DNA from: Octadecabacter algicola
GTDB lineage: Bacteria; Pseudomonadota; Alphaproteobacteria; Rhodobacterales; Rhodobacteraceae
Assembly (NCBI RefSeq): GCF_021532625.1
Contig: NZ_JAKGAR010000004.1
Coordinates: 62,001-126,000, forward strand
Direction of reading: 5' to 3'
Length of the DNA: 64,000 bases
Position numbers and translations under genes: made by a program. The notes under the pieces are model-generated. The model was not told the DNA's origin, searched no databases, and worked only from the letters and a program-made list of their open reading frames with translations. Shown piece after piece: positions 9,888 to 19,875 of the stretch (the stretch's first letter is position 1; each line of letters starts with the position of its first letter).

Positions 9888-9976
9888 GGCAGGTCTCCTT
9901 TTGGGTGGAGAGTGCCGCCTGTTCCTGACGGGTTCAAGCGACCATCTGTGATATCTTGTATGATGCATAGAAATGA

Positions 9977-10009
9977 AAAACCCCGCGGGCGTGTTGGCCT
10001 GCGGGGTTT
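9977..10009 (-). terminator. Rho-independent terminator of ftsH
   Basis: Read on the minus strand, a G+C-rich stem (AACCCCGCAGGC pairing with GCCCGCGGGGTT) closes a short loop and ends in TTTTTC. It starts about 14 nt after the ftsH stop codon. Confidence 0.85.
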
Positions 10010-10022
10010 AGGATCGTGTCGC

Positions 10023-11939
10023 TTATGTCGCTTCCGGTTCAAGGTCCGGATCGGGCGACTTTGGCTTGCGCGGCTTGGTTTTTGGAACCGCTGTCACTGA
10101 GTTGCCTGATGCAGGTGGCACATCGGTGCCATCATCATTGTCATCATGGGGCAATTCGCCCGCCATCACGCGCTTGATCTCGGCCCCTGTCAGAGTTTCA
10201 TATTCAAGCAGGCCCAGAGCCAGACGTTCGAACTCTTCGTTCTTGTCTTTCAGGATTTCAAGCGCACGTTGGTAGCCTGCTTCGATGAAGTTTTTCACTT
10301 CTTCTTCGATCAACCCCTTGGTTTCGGCTGAGACAGAGAAACCACCGGTGTTGCCAGAGTATCCCTCATGGGCCTCAGCATAATCAATGTTGCCGACCTT
10401 ATCGGACATGCCCCACCGCATGATCATAGCGCGGGCCAATTGGCTGGCCTGCTGAATGTCACCTGCAGGACCGTTGGATACGTGGTCTTCACCGTATTTA
10501 ATTACCTCAGCCGCTTTACCAGCCATCGTCATAGCAAGACGTTGGTGGCATTCGTCGCGGAACATGTTGAGGCGGTCCATTTCGGGCAAAGACATTACCA
10601 TGCCCAACGCACCGCCGCGTGGAATGATTGTCGCCTTATAGACCGGATCGCATTTCGGCAGTGATATGCCCACAATTGCGTGGCCTGCTTCGTGATACGC
10701 GGTCATTTCCTTCTGGGCGTCTGTCATAACCATGGAACGACGTTCCGCGCCCATCATGACCTTGTCTTTGGCCTGTTCAAAGTCGAGCATTGCCACAAAA
10801 CGTCGGCCAATGCGCGCAGCCATCAAGGCAGCTTCGTTCACGAGGTTGGCCAGATCGGCCCCCGAGAAACCAGGAGTTCCGCGTGCAATGATCCGTAAAT
10901 CGACATCGGGGCCAAGTGGAACTTTGCGTGCATGCACACCGAGGATTTTTTCACGGCCTTTGATGTCTGGGTTTGGCACCGTCACCTGACGGTCAAAACG
11001 GCCTGGACGCAGCAAGGCTGGGTCCAACACGTCACGACGGTTGGTGGCCGCAACGATGATAATACCTTCGTTGGCCTCAAAGCCATCCATTTCAACCAAC
11101 AATTGGTTTAACGTCTGTTCACGTTCATCGTTACCGCCACCGTGGCCAGCGCCACGGGCACGGCCAACAGCGTCGATTTCATCGATAAACAGAATACATG
11201 GCGCGTTCTTCTTGGCTTGTTCGAACATATCGCGCACGCGGGATGCACCCACGCCGACAAACATTTCGACAAAGTCAGAACCAGAAATTGTGAAGAACGG
11301 CACACCAGCTTCGCCCGCGATGGCCCGTGCCAAAAGCGTTTTACCAGTACCAGGAGGGCCAACAAGCAAAGCACCTTTCGGGATCTTACCGCCAAGACGG
11401 GAATACTTCTGCGGGTTGCGCAGGAACTCAACGATCTCTTCAAGTTCTTCTTTAGCTTCATCAATTCCGGCCACGTCATCAAACGTCACACGGCCTGCCT
11501 TTTCGGTCAGCAGTTTGGCACGTGATTTGCCAAAGCCCATTGCGCCACCTTTGCCGCCACCCTGCATGCGGTTCATGAAGTAAATCCAAACACCGATCAA
11601 AAGCAGGAATGGCAAAAGCCCGACAAGGAAGGTCGCGATACCCGATTGCTCTTGGGCTTCAGCGGACAGGGGAACGCCTTTTTCGATCAAGAGACTGGTG
11701 ACTTCCGCATCTTCAGGAAGGACCACGACATAGGTGCGGCCATCGGCCCCACGATACGTGAGTTTCTCACCATCAATGCGCGCTTCGGCGACCGCGCTAG
11801 CTTCAACTGCCTGCACAAATTCTGAATAGCTCTTCTCGTTAGATTGCGCACTGCTTTGGGTGTTCCCAAAGAGGTTGAACAGCGAAATAACAAGAACGAA
11901 TAGCACGACCCAAAAGGCCAGATTGCGTGCGTTGCCCAA
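10023..11939 (-). CDS. ftsH: ATP-dependent zinc metalloprotease FtsH
   Basis: A 638-residue inner-membrane AAA+ protease that degrades misassembled membrane proteins and short-lived regulators. Two transmembrane helices (about residues 5-23 and 103-123) flank a periplasmic domain. The AAA+ module has Walker A GPPGTGKT, the pore-loop segment [17 protein letters not shown], Walker [12 protein letters not shown] and the second region of homology [19 protein letters not shown]. The zinc site HEAGH begins at residue 416. The C-terminal tail is charged and proline-rich. It is the last gene of the minus-strand tol-tilS-ftsH series and is followed by its own terminator. Confidence 0.98.
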   Translation of the reverse strand: MGNARNLAFWVVLFVLVISLFNLFGNTQSSAQSNEKSYSEFVQAVEASAVAEARIDGEKLTYRGADGRTYVVVLPEDAEVTSLLIEKGVPLSAEAQEQSGIATFLVGLLPFLLLIGVWIYFMNRMQGGGKGGAMGFGKSRAKLLTEKAGRVTFDDVAGIDEAKEELEEIVEFLRNPQKYSRLGGKIPKGALLVGPPGTGKTLLARAIAGEAGVPFFTISGSDFVEMFVGVGASRVRDMFEQAKKNAPCILFIDEIDAVGRARGAGHGGGNDEREQTLNQLLVEMDGFEANEGIIIVAATNRRDVLDPALLRPGRFDRQVTVPNPDIKGREKILGVHARKVPLGPDVDLRIIARGTPGFSGADLANLVNEAALMAARIGRRFVAMLDFEQAKDKVMMGAERRSMVMTDAQKEMTAYHEAGHAIVGISLPKCDPVYKATIIPRGGALGMVMSLPEMDRLNMFRDECHQRLAMTMAGKAAEVIKYGEDHVSNGPAGDIQQASQLARAMIMRWGMSDKVGNIDYAEAHEGYSGNTGGFSVSAETKGLIEEEVKNFIEAGYQRALEILKDKNEEFERLALGLLEYETLTGAEIKRVMAGELPHDDNDDGTDVPPASGNSVTAVPKTKPRKPKSPDPDLEPEAT

Positions 11940-12025
11940 GGCGACACTCCTTTAGAAAATCAGTTGGCTCACAAAACCTAAGATTTAGTGACCACTTGCC
12001 TAAGATAGACCCTTAGCTGCCGAGT

Positions 12026-13294
12026 TCAACGGGAAACCAGTAAAGACGTGAAATCCGCGACAATGCGCGCGATAAATCCGTTACTAAGACCTGCAACAGG
12101 TGCCGAAACAAGAGTTTCACCCTGAAATATGGCAGGGCTGGCCATGAGAGAAGCCCGAGGTAGCCCCGATTCACGCCAATCAGGCACATCCTTAATGTGT
12201 TCACCCAACGCACCGACGGTCAAATTGGCCATGTCAAAGGCCTGTGACTCCTCGCTCACAAGCCACCGCGCATCCCACAAGAGGCCATGCGACCGATTGC
12301 GCCATTCAATCATCGGTTCGGTCGCCTTTACCTCGCGCGCAAACCGCAAAGCGCCCTCTTCTTTGCATACAATACAGCCGCCAACCGTGTGACGGGCCTG
12401 CGTCGTCAATGCCACGTCCAGATTGATCAACGCGCTTTCCCTTGGCGCATAGCCCTTGCCGTTGATGTATCGCACCGCCGCAAGCCTTAGGCGGCGTTCC
12501 ACGTCGGGGTGCACTGGCGGGTGTGATCGGGTCTGGATTAAGACATCCCCGCGATCCGCAGTGACCAGCCGCCGCGCTTCGTTGCAAGTATAGCTTTGAA
12601 CTGCGCTTTTGGCAGACGCCAACGCCGCCGCCGTCGACTTCAATCCCTCGACATCAATTCCAAGCGGTTCTAGGGCCGTCAAAATCTTACGCGCTTTGGG
12701 GCGAGTTTGCGTTAAGTCTTCGTTAGAGGGGTCATCAATCCAAGGCACATCATGACGCTGCAAGTAGTTCCGCAATTCCTCGCGGGATTGTTGCCAAAGC
12801 GGGCGTACGAATTGCGAACGGTGAAGGCTAAAGACAGGCGGCATAGCAGCCAGCCCATCGAGCCCCGCCTTGCGCCCCAAGCGCATGAGGAAGGTTTCAG
12901 CCACGTCATTGGCCGTATGCCCTAAAGCAATCGCTTCAGCGCCGTTTTCCCATGCCCAGTCCGACAAAAGCTGATACCGTGCATCCCGCGCCGCAGCTTG
13001 CACATTTCCAACGGCCTTTGTGCCATCCCATTTCAGAATACTGTGGGGAATTTGATGATCTGCGCAAAACGCCCCGACAAAAGCAGCTTCGTCAGCGGCC
13101 TCAGCCCGCAAACCGTGATCCACAGTCGCCGCGATAACTGGAACACCTGTTTGGTTTGACCAGCGCATGTAGAGGTGCAGCAGCGCCATTGAATCCCCGC
13201 CGCCGGACACGGCAATGGCGACCTTGTCGGGCTGCTCTCCCATGAAAATCGTATCAACAAAATGCAGCAAAGCGGCATCTTCGCCCTGCGTCAT
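12026..13294 (-). CDS. tilS: tRNA(Ile)-lysidine synthetase TilS
   Basis: An ATP-dependent enzyme that converts cytidine-34 of the CAU-anticodon isoleucine tRNA to lysidine, changing both charging and decoding specificity; it is essential in most bacteria. The N-terminal PP-loop SGGGDSMALLHL is clear, followed by ATVDHGLRAEAADEA and the LGHTANDVAETFLMRL signature. The frame is open back to 13402, but that would overlap cpoB by 94 bp. The ATG at 13294 gives a 422-residue protein starting 14 bp after the cpoB stop and close to the PP-loop. No clear ribosome-binding site is visible, so the start is provisional. Confidence 0.93.
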   Translation of the reverse strand: MTQGEDAALLHFVDTIFMGEQPDKVAIAVSGGGDSMALLHLYMRWSNQTGVPVIAATVDHGLRAEAADEAAFVGAFCADHQIPHSILKWDGTKAVGNVQAAARDARYQLLSDWAWENGAEAIALGHTANDVAETFLMRLGRKAGLDGLAAMPPVFSLHRSQFVRPLWQQSREELRNYLQRHDVPWIDDPSNEDLTQTRPKARKILTALEPLGIDVEGLKSTAAALASAKSAVQSYTCNEARRLVTADRGDVLIQTRSHPPVHPDVERRLRLAAVRYINGKGYAPRESALINLDVALTTQARHTVGGCIVCKEEGALRFAREVKATEPMIEWRNRSHGLLWDARWLVSEESQAFDMANLTVGALGEHIKDVPDWRESGLPRASLMASPAIFQGETLVSAPVAGLSNGFIARIVADFTSLLVSR

Positions 13295-13308
13295 CAACCA
13301 ATCTTGGT

Positions 13309-14136
13309 CTAACCGCACCCGAGCGTCGCCATCGCGTTTTGTGCTTCGCCGACCTCTGGCGCTCCGGGGAAGCGAACGTTGACTTCGCCCAATGTAACAC
13401 AAGCATCTTGTGTCTCGCCCAAGGCCCCGAGCGTTACACCCAATTTCATCAAGGCAGCAGGGGCGATGTTACCTTCTGGGTTGCCTGAAAACGCCGAAAG
13501 ATAGGCGCGGGCGGCATTGCTCGTCTCGCCTAAATTTTCAAACGCTTGTCCACGTAAGAAATGCGCGTCTGCAGCTACTGGGCTACCGGGATAATTCTCA
13601 TTGAAGGACGCAAGGAGGTCAGCGGCGCTGCGAAAGTCACCGGAAGCGAGCGCCTCCTGCGCCCGCGTGAAGTCTTCTTGCTCTGCCACGGCCAAAGACG
13701 GCGCATTCGTTACGGGTGTTTCCACAACGGCTGCTGTTGGTTCAACATCCACGCCACCAAGGCTGGGCGTTTCGCCAAGCGCGCCGATGTCACAGCCTGC
13801 TTCAAGTTCGCAGAGGCGGAATTCCAGATCACCAATGCGATTGGTCCCATCGCGAGTCAGTCGCGTGATGCGGAACTCAAGCTCTTCGGTTTTTGAGGTC
13901 AGACGTGTGAGTTCGGCTTCGATGGAGTTGAGACGGTCCAGCGGAGTCGCCCCTGCCGTGCCCTGACCGGATTGGCCGGAAGCCACCAGTTCATTGCGCA
14001 ATCCTGTCACATCAACATAAAGCGTCGTCAGTTCTGCACGGATGTCAGCCAATGTCTGATCTTGTGCAAAGGCCGCGCTGGACATCAGTCCGGCAGGTGC
14101 GGCCAGCGCCAAACACAAAGAAATCGTTCTCAGCAT
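13309..14136 (-). CDS. cpoB: Tol-Pal system protein CpoB (YbgF)
   Basis: A 275-residue periplasmic protein that links Tol-Pal action to peptidoglycan synthesis at the division site. A signal peptide of about 24 residues ends in SSAAFA. A coiled-coil segment (about 25-100: DIRAELTTLYVD, LNSIEAELTRLTSKTEELE) is followed by a linker. C-terminal TPR-like repeats then follow (DFTRAQEALASGDFRSA, FLRGQAFENLGETSNAA). It is the last tol gene, followed at 14 bp by tilS on the same strand. Confidence 0.93.
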   Translation of the reverse strand: MLRTISLCLALAAPAGLMSSAAFAQDQTLADIRAELTTLYVDVTGLRNELVASGQSGQGTAGATPLDRLNSIEAELTRLTSKTEELEFRITRLTRDGTNRIGDLEFRLCELEAGCDIGALGETPSLGGVDVEPTAAVVETPVTNAPSLAVAEQEDFTRAQEALASGDFRSAADLLASFNENYPGSPVAADAHFLRGQAFENLGETSNAARAYLSAFSGNPEGNIAPAALMKLGVTLGALGETQDACVTLGEVNVRFPGAPEVGEAQNAMATLGCG

Positions 14137-14154
14137 GTCGTCCCCCAGCAGAGT

Positions 14155-14691
14155 TTAGCTACCTTGGCCGATCGAAATGATCGTCACGGCACGGCGGTTC
14201 TGCGCATAGCAGCTTTCATCCGAACATACGGCCAACGGGCGTTCCTTACCGTAAGATACGGTGCGAACGCGGCTGGATGCCAGCCCCTTGGAAATCAGAT
14301 ACTCGCGCACAGCATTCGCGCGACGTGCACCCAGCGCGAGGTTATATTCACGTGTGCCCTGTTCGTCAGCGTGACCTTCGATTACGGCAAGATAATCGGA
14401 ATTGGTTGCCAACCATCCGGCCTGACCATCCAAGGTCGCGCGGCCTTGGGCCGTCAATGTGGATGTATCGACTTCAAACAATACACGGTCGCCAATGGTT
14501 TGGCTGAAATACTGTGGGCTGGCTGGGTTATTGGCCCCTGTCAGCGCTGTCTGGTCAATGCCTGTGTTCGCGGCGGCCAAGTTCTGAGAATTCAGATCAG
14601 CTGCGTCAGTATTGTCGAAGCGGTCCGCGTTTGTACAAGCGCCCAGCGCCAATGTACCGACCAAGAGAATGGCTTTTGTAAGATGTGTCAT
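14155..14691 (-). CDS. pal: Peptidoglycan-associated lipoprotein Pal
   Basis: A 178-residue outer-membrane lipoprotein that binds peptidoglycan and TolB/TolA to pull the outer membrane inward during division. The lipobox LALGAC places the lipidated cysteine at residue 19. The OmpA-like domain contains LDGQAGWLATN and the diaminopimelate-binding signature VIEGHADEQGTREYNLALG with RRANAVREYL. Spacing to cpoB (18 bp) and to tolB (92 bp) fits one operon. Confidence 0.97.
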   Translation of the reverse strand: MTHLTKAILLVGTLALGACTNADRFDNTDAADLNSQNLAAANTGIDQTALTGANNPASPQYFSQTIGDRVLFEVDTSTLTAQGRATLDGQAGWLATNSDYLAVIEGHADEQGTREYNLALGARRANAVREYLISKGLASSRVRTVSYGKERPLAVCSDESCYAQNRRAVTIISIGQGS

Positions 14692-14783
14692 GGGTCTGTC
14701 CCGTTTTTATTATATGCTCGTTTGGACGCAGCTTAGCACGCCCGACTTGAATTGAGAATCGCGAATGCGTGATCTGCGCATGC

Positions 14784-16208
14784 TTACTGCTGCAATGGCC
14801 CCCATGAAGGATCAGACCCGCCTTGTGGTGTTGTAACCCGGCGCAAATTACGGCCGGTGATATCAACCGAATACAAGGCTGTGGTGCCGTCAGCCCCTTG
14901 GGTTTCACGGGCAAACATGATGACGCGGCCGTTGGGCGCCCAAGTCGGACCCTCGTCCAAGAAAGACGACGTCAGAAGGCGTTCTTCGGTGCCATCTGTG
15001 CGCATTACGCCAATGTGGAACCGCCCGGCCTCTTGTTTGGTGAATGCAATCAAATCACCGCGCGGGGACCAGACAGGTGTGCCATATCGCCCGTTTCCAA
15101 AGGAAATTCGCTGTGGTTCGCCGCCATTAGCGGACATTATGTAAAGCTGCTGAGTACCGGAACGATCACTTTCAAACACGATCTGGCTGCCATCTGGGCT
15201 AAAGCTCGGCGCAGTTTCAATCGCCGGCGTGTTGGTCAGACGCTGGTGTTGGCCCGTCGCTAAATCCGTGCGGAAGATGTCCGTGTTACCGCCTTGAATC
15301 AGCGAATAGATCACCTGACGACCATCAAGACTGAATCGAGGGGAAAACGCCATGTCGCCTTCTGACGTGGTCAATTGCTGGCGTGTAACAGACGCGACAT
15401 TCAAGACATTGATGCGCGGAAACCCGCTTTCGTAGCTGGTATAAAGGATGCGATCGCCGTTCGGGCTGAACCGAGGAGCCAGAACGATGGCTGCACTGTC
15501 GGTGAGATACTGAACATTCGAACCATCGTAATCCATGATCGCAAGCCGTTTGGCCCGGTCATCTTTGGGGCCTGTTTCCGCAACAAACACGACGCGGCTG
15601 TCGAAGTAACCCGCCTCACCCGTGATACGGCTGTAGACCACATCGGCCACTTTATGCGCCATGCGACGCCAACCATCCGTGGTACCAACAAATTGCAACC
15701 CCTCGCCCATCTCAGAGCCCGAGAACACATCATAAAGGCGGAACTTAACCGTAATCTGCGACCCGTTTACCGCCACAGCGCCCGTCACCAAGGCCTGCGC
15801 ATTGATTGCGCGCCAGTCGGCGAAAGCAACAGGCGTCCCAAAGGCACCCGGCGTTGAGATAAACGCCGACGATGGGATCTGGCGGAATAGTCCCGTGCCG
15901 TTCAAATCTTCAGCAATGACGCGGCTGATATCGCTGGCCATTTGTTCTGAGCCCGCGACCTCAGCTTGAAGGGTCGGTATTGCGAAGGGCAAAGCTTCGA
16001 TGACGCCAATGCGTATCGTTCCCAAGTCGATCATTTCCTCCTGCGCGCTTGCAGGAGCAACCAACGTTAAAGCCAAAACCAAGGTGGTCAAGAAGGTCAT
16101 AAATTTTGTCATCATGGCTCTCATTCTTACTGGTTTTGCCCCATTATCAACGGGGAGAATTTTAAGCGGCAGATCATTGCCGTTCATCTTTTGGACATCG
16201 CGTTTCAT
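14784..16208 (-). CDS. tolB: Tol-Pal system beta-propeller protein TolB
   Basis: A periplasmic beta-propeller protein that shuttles between Pal and TolA. After an N-terminal domain, the propeller repeats are visible ([61 protein letters not shown]). The ATG at 16208 overlaps the tolA stop as ATGA and has a GAGG five bases upstream. That start, however, puts the signal peptide ([19 protein letters not shown]) behind a polar extension of about 36 residues. An internal ATG at 16115 or 16112 would give a normal-length signal peptide and is a serious alternative. Confidence 0.93.
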   Translation of the reverse strand: MKRDVQKMNGNDLPLKILPVDNGAKPVRMRAMMTKFMTFLTTLVLALTLVAPASAQEEMIDLGTIRIGVIEALPFAIPTLQAEVAGSEQMASDISRVIAEDLNGTGLFRQIPSSAFISTPGAFGTPVAFADWRAINAQALVTGAVAVNGSQITVKFRLYDVFSGSEMGEGLQFVGTTDGWRRMAHKVADVVYSRITGEAGYFDSRVVFVAETGPKDDRAKRLAIMDYDGSNVQYLTDSAAIVLAPRFSPNGDRILYTSYESGFPRINVLNVASVTRQQLTTSEGDMAFSPRFSLDGRQVIYSLIQGGNTDIFRTDLATGQHQRLTNTPAIETAPSFSPDGSQIVFESDRSGTQQLYIMSANGGEPQRISFGNGRYGTPVWSPRGDLIAFTKQEAGRFHIGVMRTDGTEERLLTSSFLDEGPTWAPNGRVIMFARETQGADGTTALYSVDITGRNLRRVTTPQGGSDPSWGPLQQ

Positions 16209-17344
16209 CGCAGCCTCATTTCAGACGGATCAAAGACAAGTTGCAAATCACGTCGTGTCTGGAATTGCTCTTGTGGAACGTCATATGAAGTACGTCCGCC
16301 ATAGGTTCGGCACCGCACAAGGGCCGATTTAGACGCTCTGAAAATGACTGCGGCATCTGTTTCAGATCCGCCTGCGAACGCCGTCATGCGAATACTCCCT
16401 GTGTCAAGGATACCCCCTGCATCCATTGAGAACCGAACGGTCACAATTGTACTCATGGCTGCAGTTGAGACCGCCCCAAGAGTCCAACATGATCCAATCT
16501 GGCGCAAGAGGCTTGCCGTTTGACTGTCGGTCAACTGCCCACCTGACTGCCCACCCGACAGGCCCGCCGTCGGCGTAGAAGACGGCGCAGGTTCAGCTGG
16601 CGTGCTGGTTTCTCCGGTTAGAATGTCAGCCAACACATCATCGACCACAGATTGATCGGCCTCTTGGGCCGCGGCAGCTACACTTGCAGGCCGTGACGGT
16701 GGGCGGCTGGAAATTTCAGGTGCGAAAGATGGTTCTTCAGCTTCGGTCACGATCTGATCGGCAGCAGCTACAGGTGCCGTGGTTTCTTCAGCTGGCTCTG
16801 TCGTTTCTTCGACAGGTGCCTCTGCTTGATCGCTGGCCGCGGTTGTTTCCTCAGGCGCAACGGTCGCGTCGGGTTCAGGGGGTGCTACGCTTTCTGGCGC
16901 AACGCGCGGTGCTGGGCGCGGCACAGGGCGCAAGCTGCTGCCCAATTCCGCCGATTGCGGTGCCGTTATGATTTGCGGCGTATCAGGCACATCAGGCGGC
17001 GTGTCCGTGACAACAGTTTCCGGCACGGTCAAATCTGGCGCCGCGGGCGGTGTTTCAACCGCTGGCGGTTCAACAGGTGCAGGGGCCTCTGGCACAACGG
17101 GGGGTGTTTCAACCTCTGGCGCTGGTGGCGTTTCATCAACGGGCGGCTGTTCAATCGCGGCAGGTTCGCTTGGCGGCAGTTCGGGCTGCGCACCTTGCGT
17201 CATCGCGGCGAAATCATCGCCGGAGACCACGGACACTTCGGTGATCTCGAACGGCAACGGCTCAGAGGACATGCCCCAGCCGACAACCATCCATACGATC
17301 AGTGCCGTATGCCCGATGCCTGAAATATAGGTGCCAGCGCTCAT
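16205..17344 (-). CDS. tolA: TolA-like energy-transducing envelope protein
   Basis: A 379-residue inner-membrane protein predicted to span the periplasm and connect TolQR with TolB/Pal. One N-terminal membrane helix (about residues 8-24) is followed by an extended region of about 200 residues. That region is very rich in proline, glutamate, alanine and threonine ([16 protein letters not shown]), in place of the alanine/lysine helix of enterobacterial TolA. A C-terminal domain (about 270-379) contains [13 protein letters not shown] and [11 protein letters not shown], matching TolA domain III. Identification rests on this architecture and on its place between tolR and tolB; it starts 14 bp after tolR. 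Confidence 0.9.
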   Translation of the reverse strand: MSAGTYISGIGHTALIVWMVVGWGMSSEPLPFEITEVSVVSGDDFAAMTQGAQPELPPSEPAAIEQPPVDETPPAPEVETPPVVPEAPAPVEPPAVETPPAAPDLTVPETVVTDTPPDVPDTPQIITAPQSAELGSSLRPVPRPAPRVAPESVAPPEPDATVAPEETTAASDQAEAPVEETTEPAEETTAPVAAADQIVTEAEEPSFAPEISSRPPSRPASVAAAAQEADQSVVDDVLADILTGETSTPAEPAPSSTPTAGLSGGQSGGQLTDSQTASLLRQIGSCWTLGAVSTAAMSTIVTVRFSMDAGGILDTGSIRMTAFAGGSETDAAVIFRASKSALVRCRTYGGRTSYDVPQEQFQTRRDLQLVFDPSEMRLR

Positions 17345-17358
17345 TCGCGATTACCGCC

Positions 17359-17838
17359 CTAGTTGCCTGAACCGCCGTCGAGCGTCGGCCCGCCGATATC
17401 CGTCACCAAGCCGATGTTGTTGAATCCCGCAGCATTCAGAGCGCCCATGACCTGAGCCACTTCGTTCCACGCATTCACGCCATCTGCCCGCAGGAAAATC
17501 TGGTCACTGTCACGCTCTGCCGCGATCCCGCGCAGACGGCTGACCAATTCAGCCCGCTCTACTTCCGTTTCTTGAATGAAGACACCACCGTCGGCGTTTA
17601 ATGTAACTGTCAGCGGTTCTTCTTCAGGTGTTGGCAATGCATTGGCTGCTGTTTCTGGCGTGTTCACAGGGACACCGACCACCGACAACGGAGCCGCCAC
17701 CATGAAGATGATCAGCAATACCAACATAACATCGACAAACGGCGTGACGTTGATTTCTGACATCGGCCGAGACCGACGGGATCGACGCCGCGCGCGACGC
17801 CCGCCCCCGTCGTCTTTTTGAATGACACCCGCGCCCAT
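17359..17838 (-). CDS. tolR: Tol-Pal system protein TolR (ExbD family)
   Basis: A 159-residue subunit of the proton-driven TolQR motor. A basic N-terminus (RRARRRSRRSRPMSEINVTP) leads into a single transmembrane helix carrying the conserved proton-pathway aspartate in PFVDVMLVLLIIFMV. The periplasmic domain contains FLRADGVNAWNEVAQVM. The start is 3 bp from the tolQ stop, so the two are probably translationally coupled. Confidence 0.96.
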   Translation of the reverse strand: MGAGVIQKDDGGGRRARRRSRRSRPMSEINVTPFVDVMLVLLIIFMVAAPLSVVGVPVNTPETAANALPTPEEEPLTVTLNADGGVFIQETEVERAELVSRLRGIAAERDSDQIFLRADGVNAWNEVAQVMGALNAAGFNNIGLVTDIGGPTLDGGSGN

Positions 17839-17841
17839 GGC

Positions 17842-18510
17842 TTAGGAATCCAACTGACGGCTAAGGATCGTTGCAAACTCATCCGCAAACGCCTCGTAGC
17901 CATTGACGATACTGTCAGCATCCGCGCTGAGCTTATTGTAAAAGATAACCGCTGGAATAGCCGCCAAAAGACCAAGGCCCGTCGCCAACAAAGCTTCGGC
18001 GATGCCAGGTGCGACAACCGCGAGGTTAGTGTTTTGTTGTTCCGCAATCTCGATGAACGCGTTCATGATACCGAACACGGTCCCAAGCAGCCCGATAAAC
18101 GGAGCCGCAGACCCGACGGTCGCCAAAACGGTCAGCCCGCGTTGCAAGCTTGCGGTTTCCTTGGCAATTGCCACATCCATATTTCGATCAATCCGCGCGG
18201 TGGCACCCGCGATCAACCCGCCGTCTTGGCGGTGGGACCTGCGCCATTCCAACATGCCTGACGCAAAAATCTTTTCGGACTGGCCCTTTGGCGTCGCACC
18301 GATTTGGTCAAACAGCTCATCCAATGGATTGCCGGACCAGAAAGCGTCGTCAAAAACACGCGCTTCGGCGCGGGCTTTGCGATATTGAATATACTTGTCC
18401 ACGATCACCTTCCACGACCATAGGGACGCGACGATAAGGATGATCATGACGATTTTTACGGTAATGGTCGCGCGGGCGAACAACGCCCACATCGTGAAAT
18501 CTTCTACCAT
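17842..18510 (-). CDS. tolQ: Tol-Pal system protein TolQ (ExbB/MotA family)
   Basis: A 222-residue inner-membrane motor subunit with three hydrophobic segments (about residues 15-38, 128-150, 163-185). The MotA/TolQ/ExbB signature is visible as VGSAAPFIGLLGTVFGIMNAF and GIAEALLATGLGLLAAIPAV. With TolR it converts the proton gradient into movement of TolA. It is the first tol motor gene, 117 bp after ybgC, and that gap could carry an internal promoter. Confidence 0.97.
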   Translation of the reverse strand: MVEDFTMWALFARATITVKIVMIILIVASLWSWKVIVDKYIQYRKARAEARVFDDAFWSGNPLDELFDQIGATPKGQSEKIFASGMLEWRRSHRQDGGLIAGATARIDRNMDVAIAKETASLQRGLTVLATVGSAAPFIGLLGTVFGIMNAFIEIAEQQNTNLAVVAPGIAEALLATGLGLLAAIPAVIFYNKLSADADSIVNGYEAFADEFATILSRQLDS

Positions 18511-18627
18511 TTGATACTGCCTGCTCTGCGTTTTGGACCGATTTTGGCCTCTGTTGAATACAGATGTAACGCAGCTTGCACAGAATTGCCAACAAAACGC
18601 GCGTAAACTGGCCGTTAAGTGCAGTTT

Positions 18628-19017
18628 CTAATGTAGATTTCGGCGAAAAGCCGCCGGAAGCCGTGCGGGTGCCCCAGCGTCATTGATCGCAACGATGGTC
18701 ACGAGCGCCGTGAACAACACCTTGCCATCGCGTTCAACGTTTTGACGCACGATCAATCGCGCGCCGGTTACCGCATCGACTTCCGTCGTCACCACCAACT
18801 CATCATCATACTGAGCTGGGGAATGATAATCGGCCTCCACACGGCGCACCGCGAACACGACACCCTCGTCGCGCTTCATCGCCGCTTGATCAACGCCCAG
18901 TTCACGCACCCACTCACTGCGGCCACGCTCAATAAACTTCAGGTAATTTGCGTAATAAACGATCCCAGCAAGATCGGTGTCTTCGTAATAAACACGTACT
19001 GGAAAACGGTGTGTCAT
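18628..19017 (-). CDS. ybgC: Tol-Pal-associated acyl-CoA thioesterase YbgC
   Basis: A 129-residue hotdog-fold thioesterase. The catalytic segment YYEDTDLAGIVYYANYLKFIERGRSEW contains the family aspartate and tyrosines (quoted here in parts: YEDTDLAGIVYYANYL). It hydrolyses acyl-CoA and is associated with phospholipid metabolism at the membrane. It heads the tol cluster as in many proteobacteria. Its ATG overlaps the TGA of the upstream unknown gene as ATGA, indicating translational coupling. Confidence 0.94.
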   Translation of the reverse strand: MTHRFPVRVYYEDTDLAGIVYYANYLKFIERGRSEWVRELGVDQAAMKRDEGVVFAVRRVEADYHSPAQYDDELVVTTEVDAVTGARLIVRQNVERDGKVLFTALVTIVAINDAGAPARLPAAFRRNLH

Positions 19018-19640
19018 TCTGCAACCTCCATGCGGGCTGATAGCCGCAATGCATGACTTGGGTCCTGCGCAACGACGGGCATCACCGGATCATATACCGC
19101 GCGGATCACGCCTGCGATATCGGGGCGCACAACAGCAGTCCCATCTATTAGCGCAAGTGGAGACTGTTTTTTGAATGCGGTTTCTGACCATAGGACAATG
19201 GCGTGTACGGCTTGGGTCAACGCCAAAGCGTCTGCTGGCACTTGCTCCAACGCGTCGTCCATTCGCAGGAATACAAAACAGGCTTTGATCGCGCCGGCCT
19301 CATCAAATCGGAAAATTCGGTATTGGTTGGCATCCGCTTTGATCAACCGCCCGACCAAATCACGCAGTTCAGGCACCATATGGTCGAGGTCTTTGACACC
19401 TGTCAGCTCGTCCCAATCACGGCAAAAGAACACCATCAGGTTGACGCCAAATTCTGAATCCAACTCATCCATCTTCGCGCCGGACAGGACACAGATCGCT
19501 TCAATCGCACCCTTGAATAAGCCAACGGTGTCGTCTTCAACCCCGAAAATTACTGGGACGATTGGACGCCCCCATCGCGCGCACAGGTAGTTGCCGTCAG
19601 CGCGGGTAAAAAGAGGTTCGATATTTTGTACGTTTGTCAT
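19014..19640 (-). CDS. Conserved hypothetical protein upstream of ybgC
   Basis: I do not recognise a characterised family. The protein is about 208 residues from the ATG at 19640 (an ATG at 19658 adds six residues; neither has a good ribosome-binding site). It is soluble, acidic and without a signal peptide or membrane helix. Notable segments are YLCARWGRPIVPVIFGVEDDT, LMVFFCRDWDELTGV (parts) and NQYRIFRFDEAGAIKACFVF. It overlaps ybgC by 4 bp (ATGA) and probably heads the tol operon, so a link to envelope or acyl-CoA metabolism is possible but only inferred from position. Confidence 0.8.
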   Translation of the reverse strand: MTNVQNIEPLFTRADGNYLCARWGRPIVPVIFGVEDDTVGLFKGAIEAICVLSGAKMDELDSEFGVNLMVFFCRDWDELTGVKDLDHMVPELRDLVGRLIKADANQYRIFRFDEAGAIKACFVFLRMDDALEQVPADALALTQAVHAIVLWSETAFKKQSPLALIDGTAVVRPDIAGVIRAVYDPVMPVVAQDPSHALRLSARMEVAE

Positions 19641-19875
19641 GGCGTTTTGATACGCCATTCATAAATGATCGAAAACCCCGCCTCGCAAACGCCCACAAAA
19701 CGCGCTCTAAGGGCGTTCGCTCAAAACCTTCCCAATGTCAGCAATGCGGGACGAAGCTGCCATTCATCGAAACGTTTTCGACCTATAGGTTGTCTGAAAC
19801 GTATCGCTGATTGCCTTCCATGCTAAAAACACAATAACTACATTTGATTGACAGCTTTGCAGGCCAACCAAGGGC

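Noticed and set aside
19840-19875. TTGACA at 19848 as a -35 box for the FGE-fold gene
   Set aside because: It lies too close to the start codon to leave room for a -10 box and ribosome-binding site.
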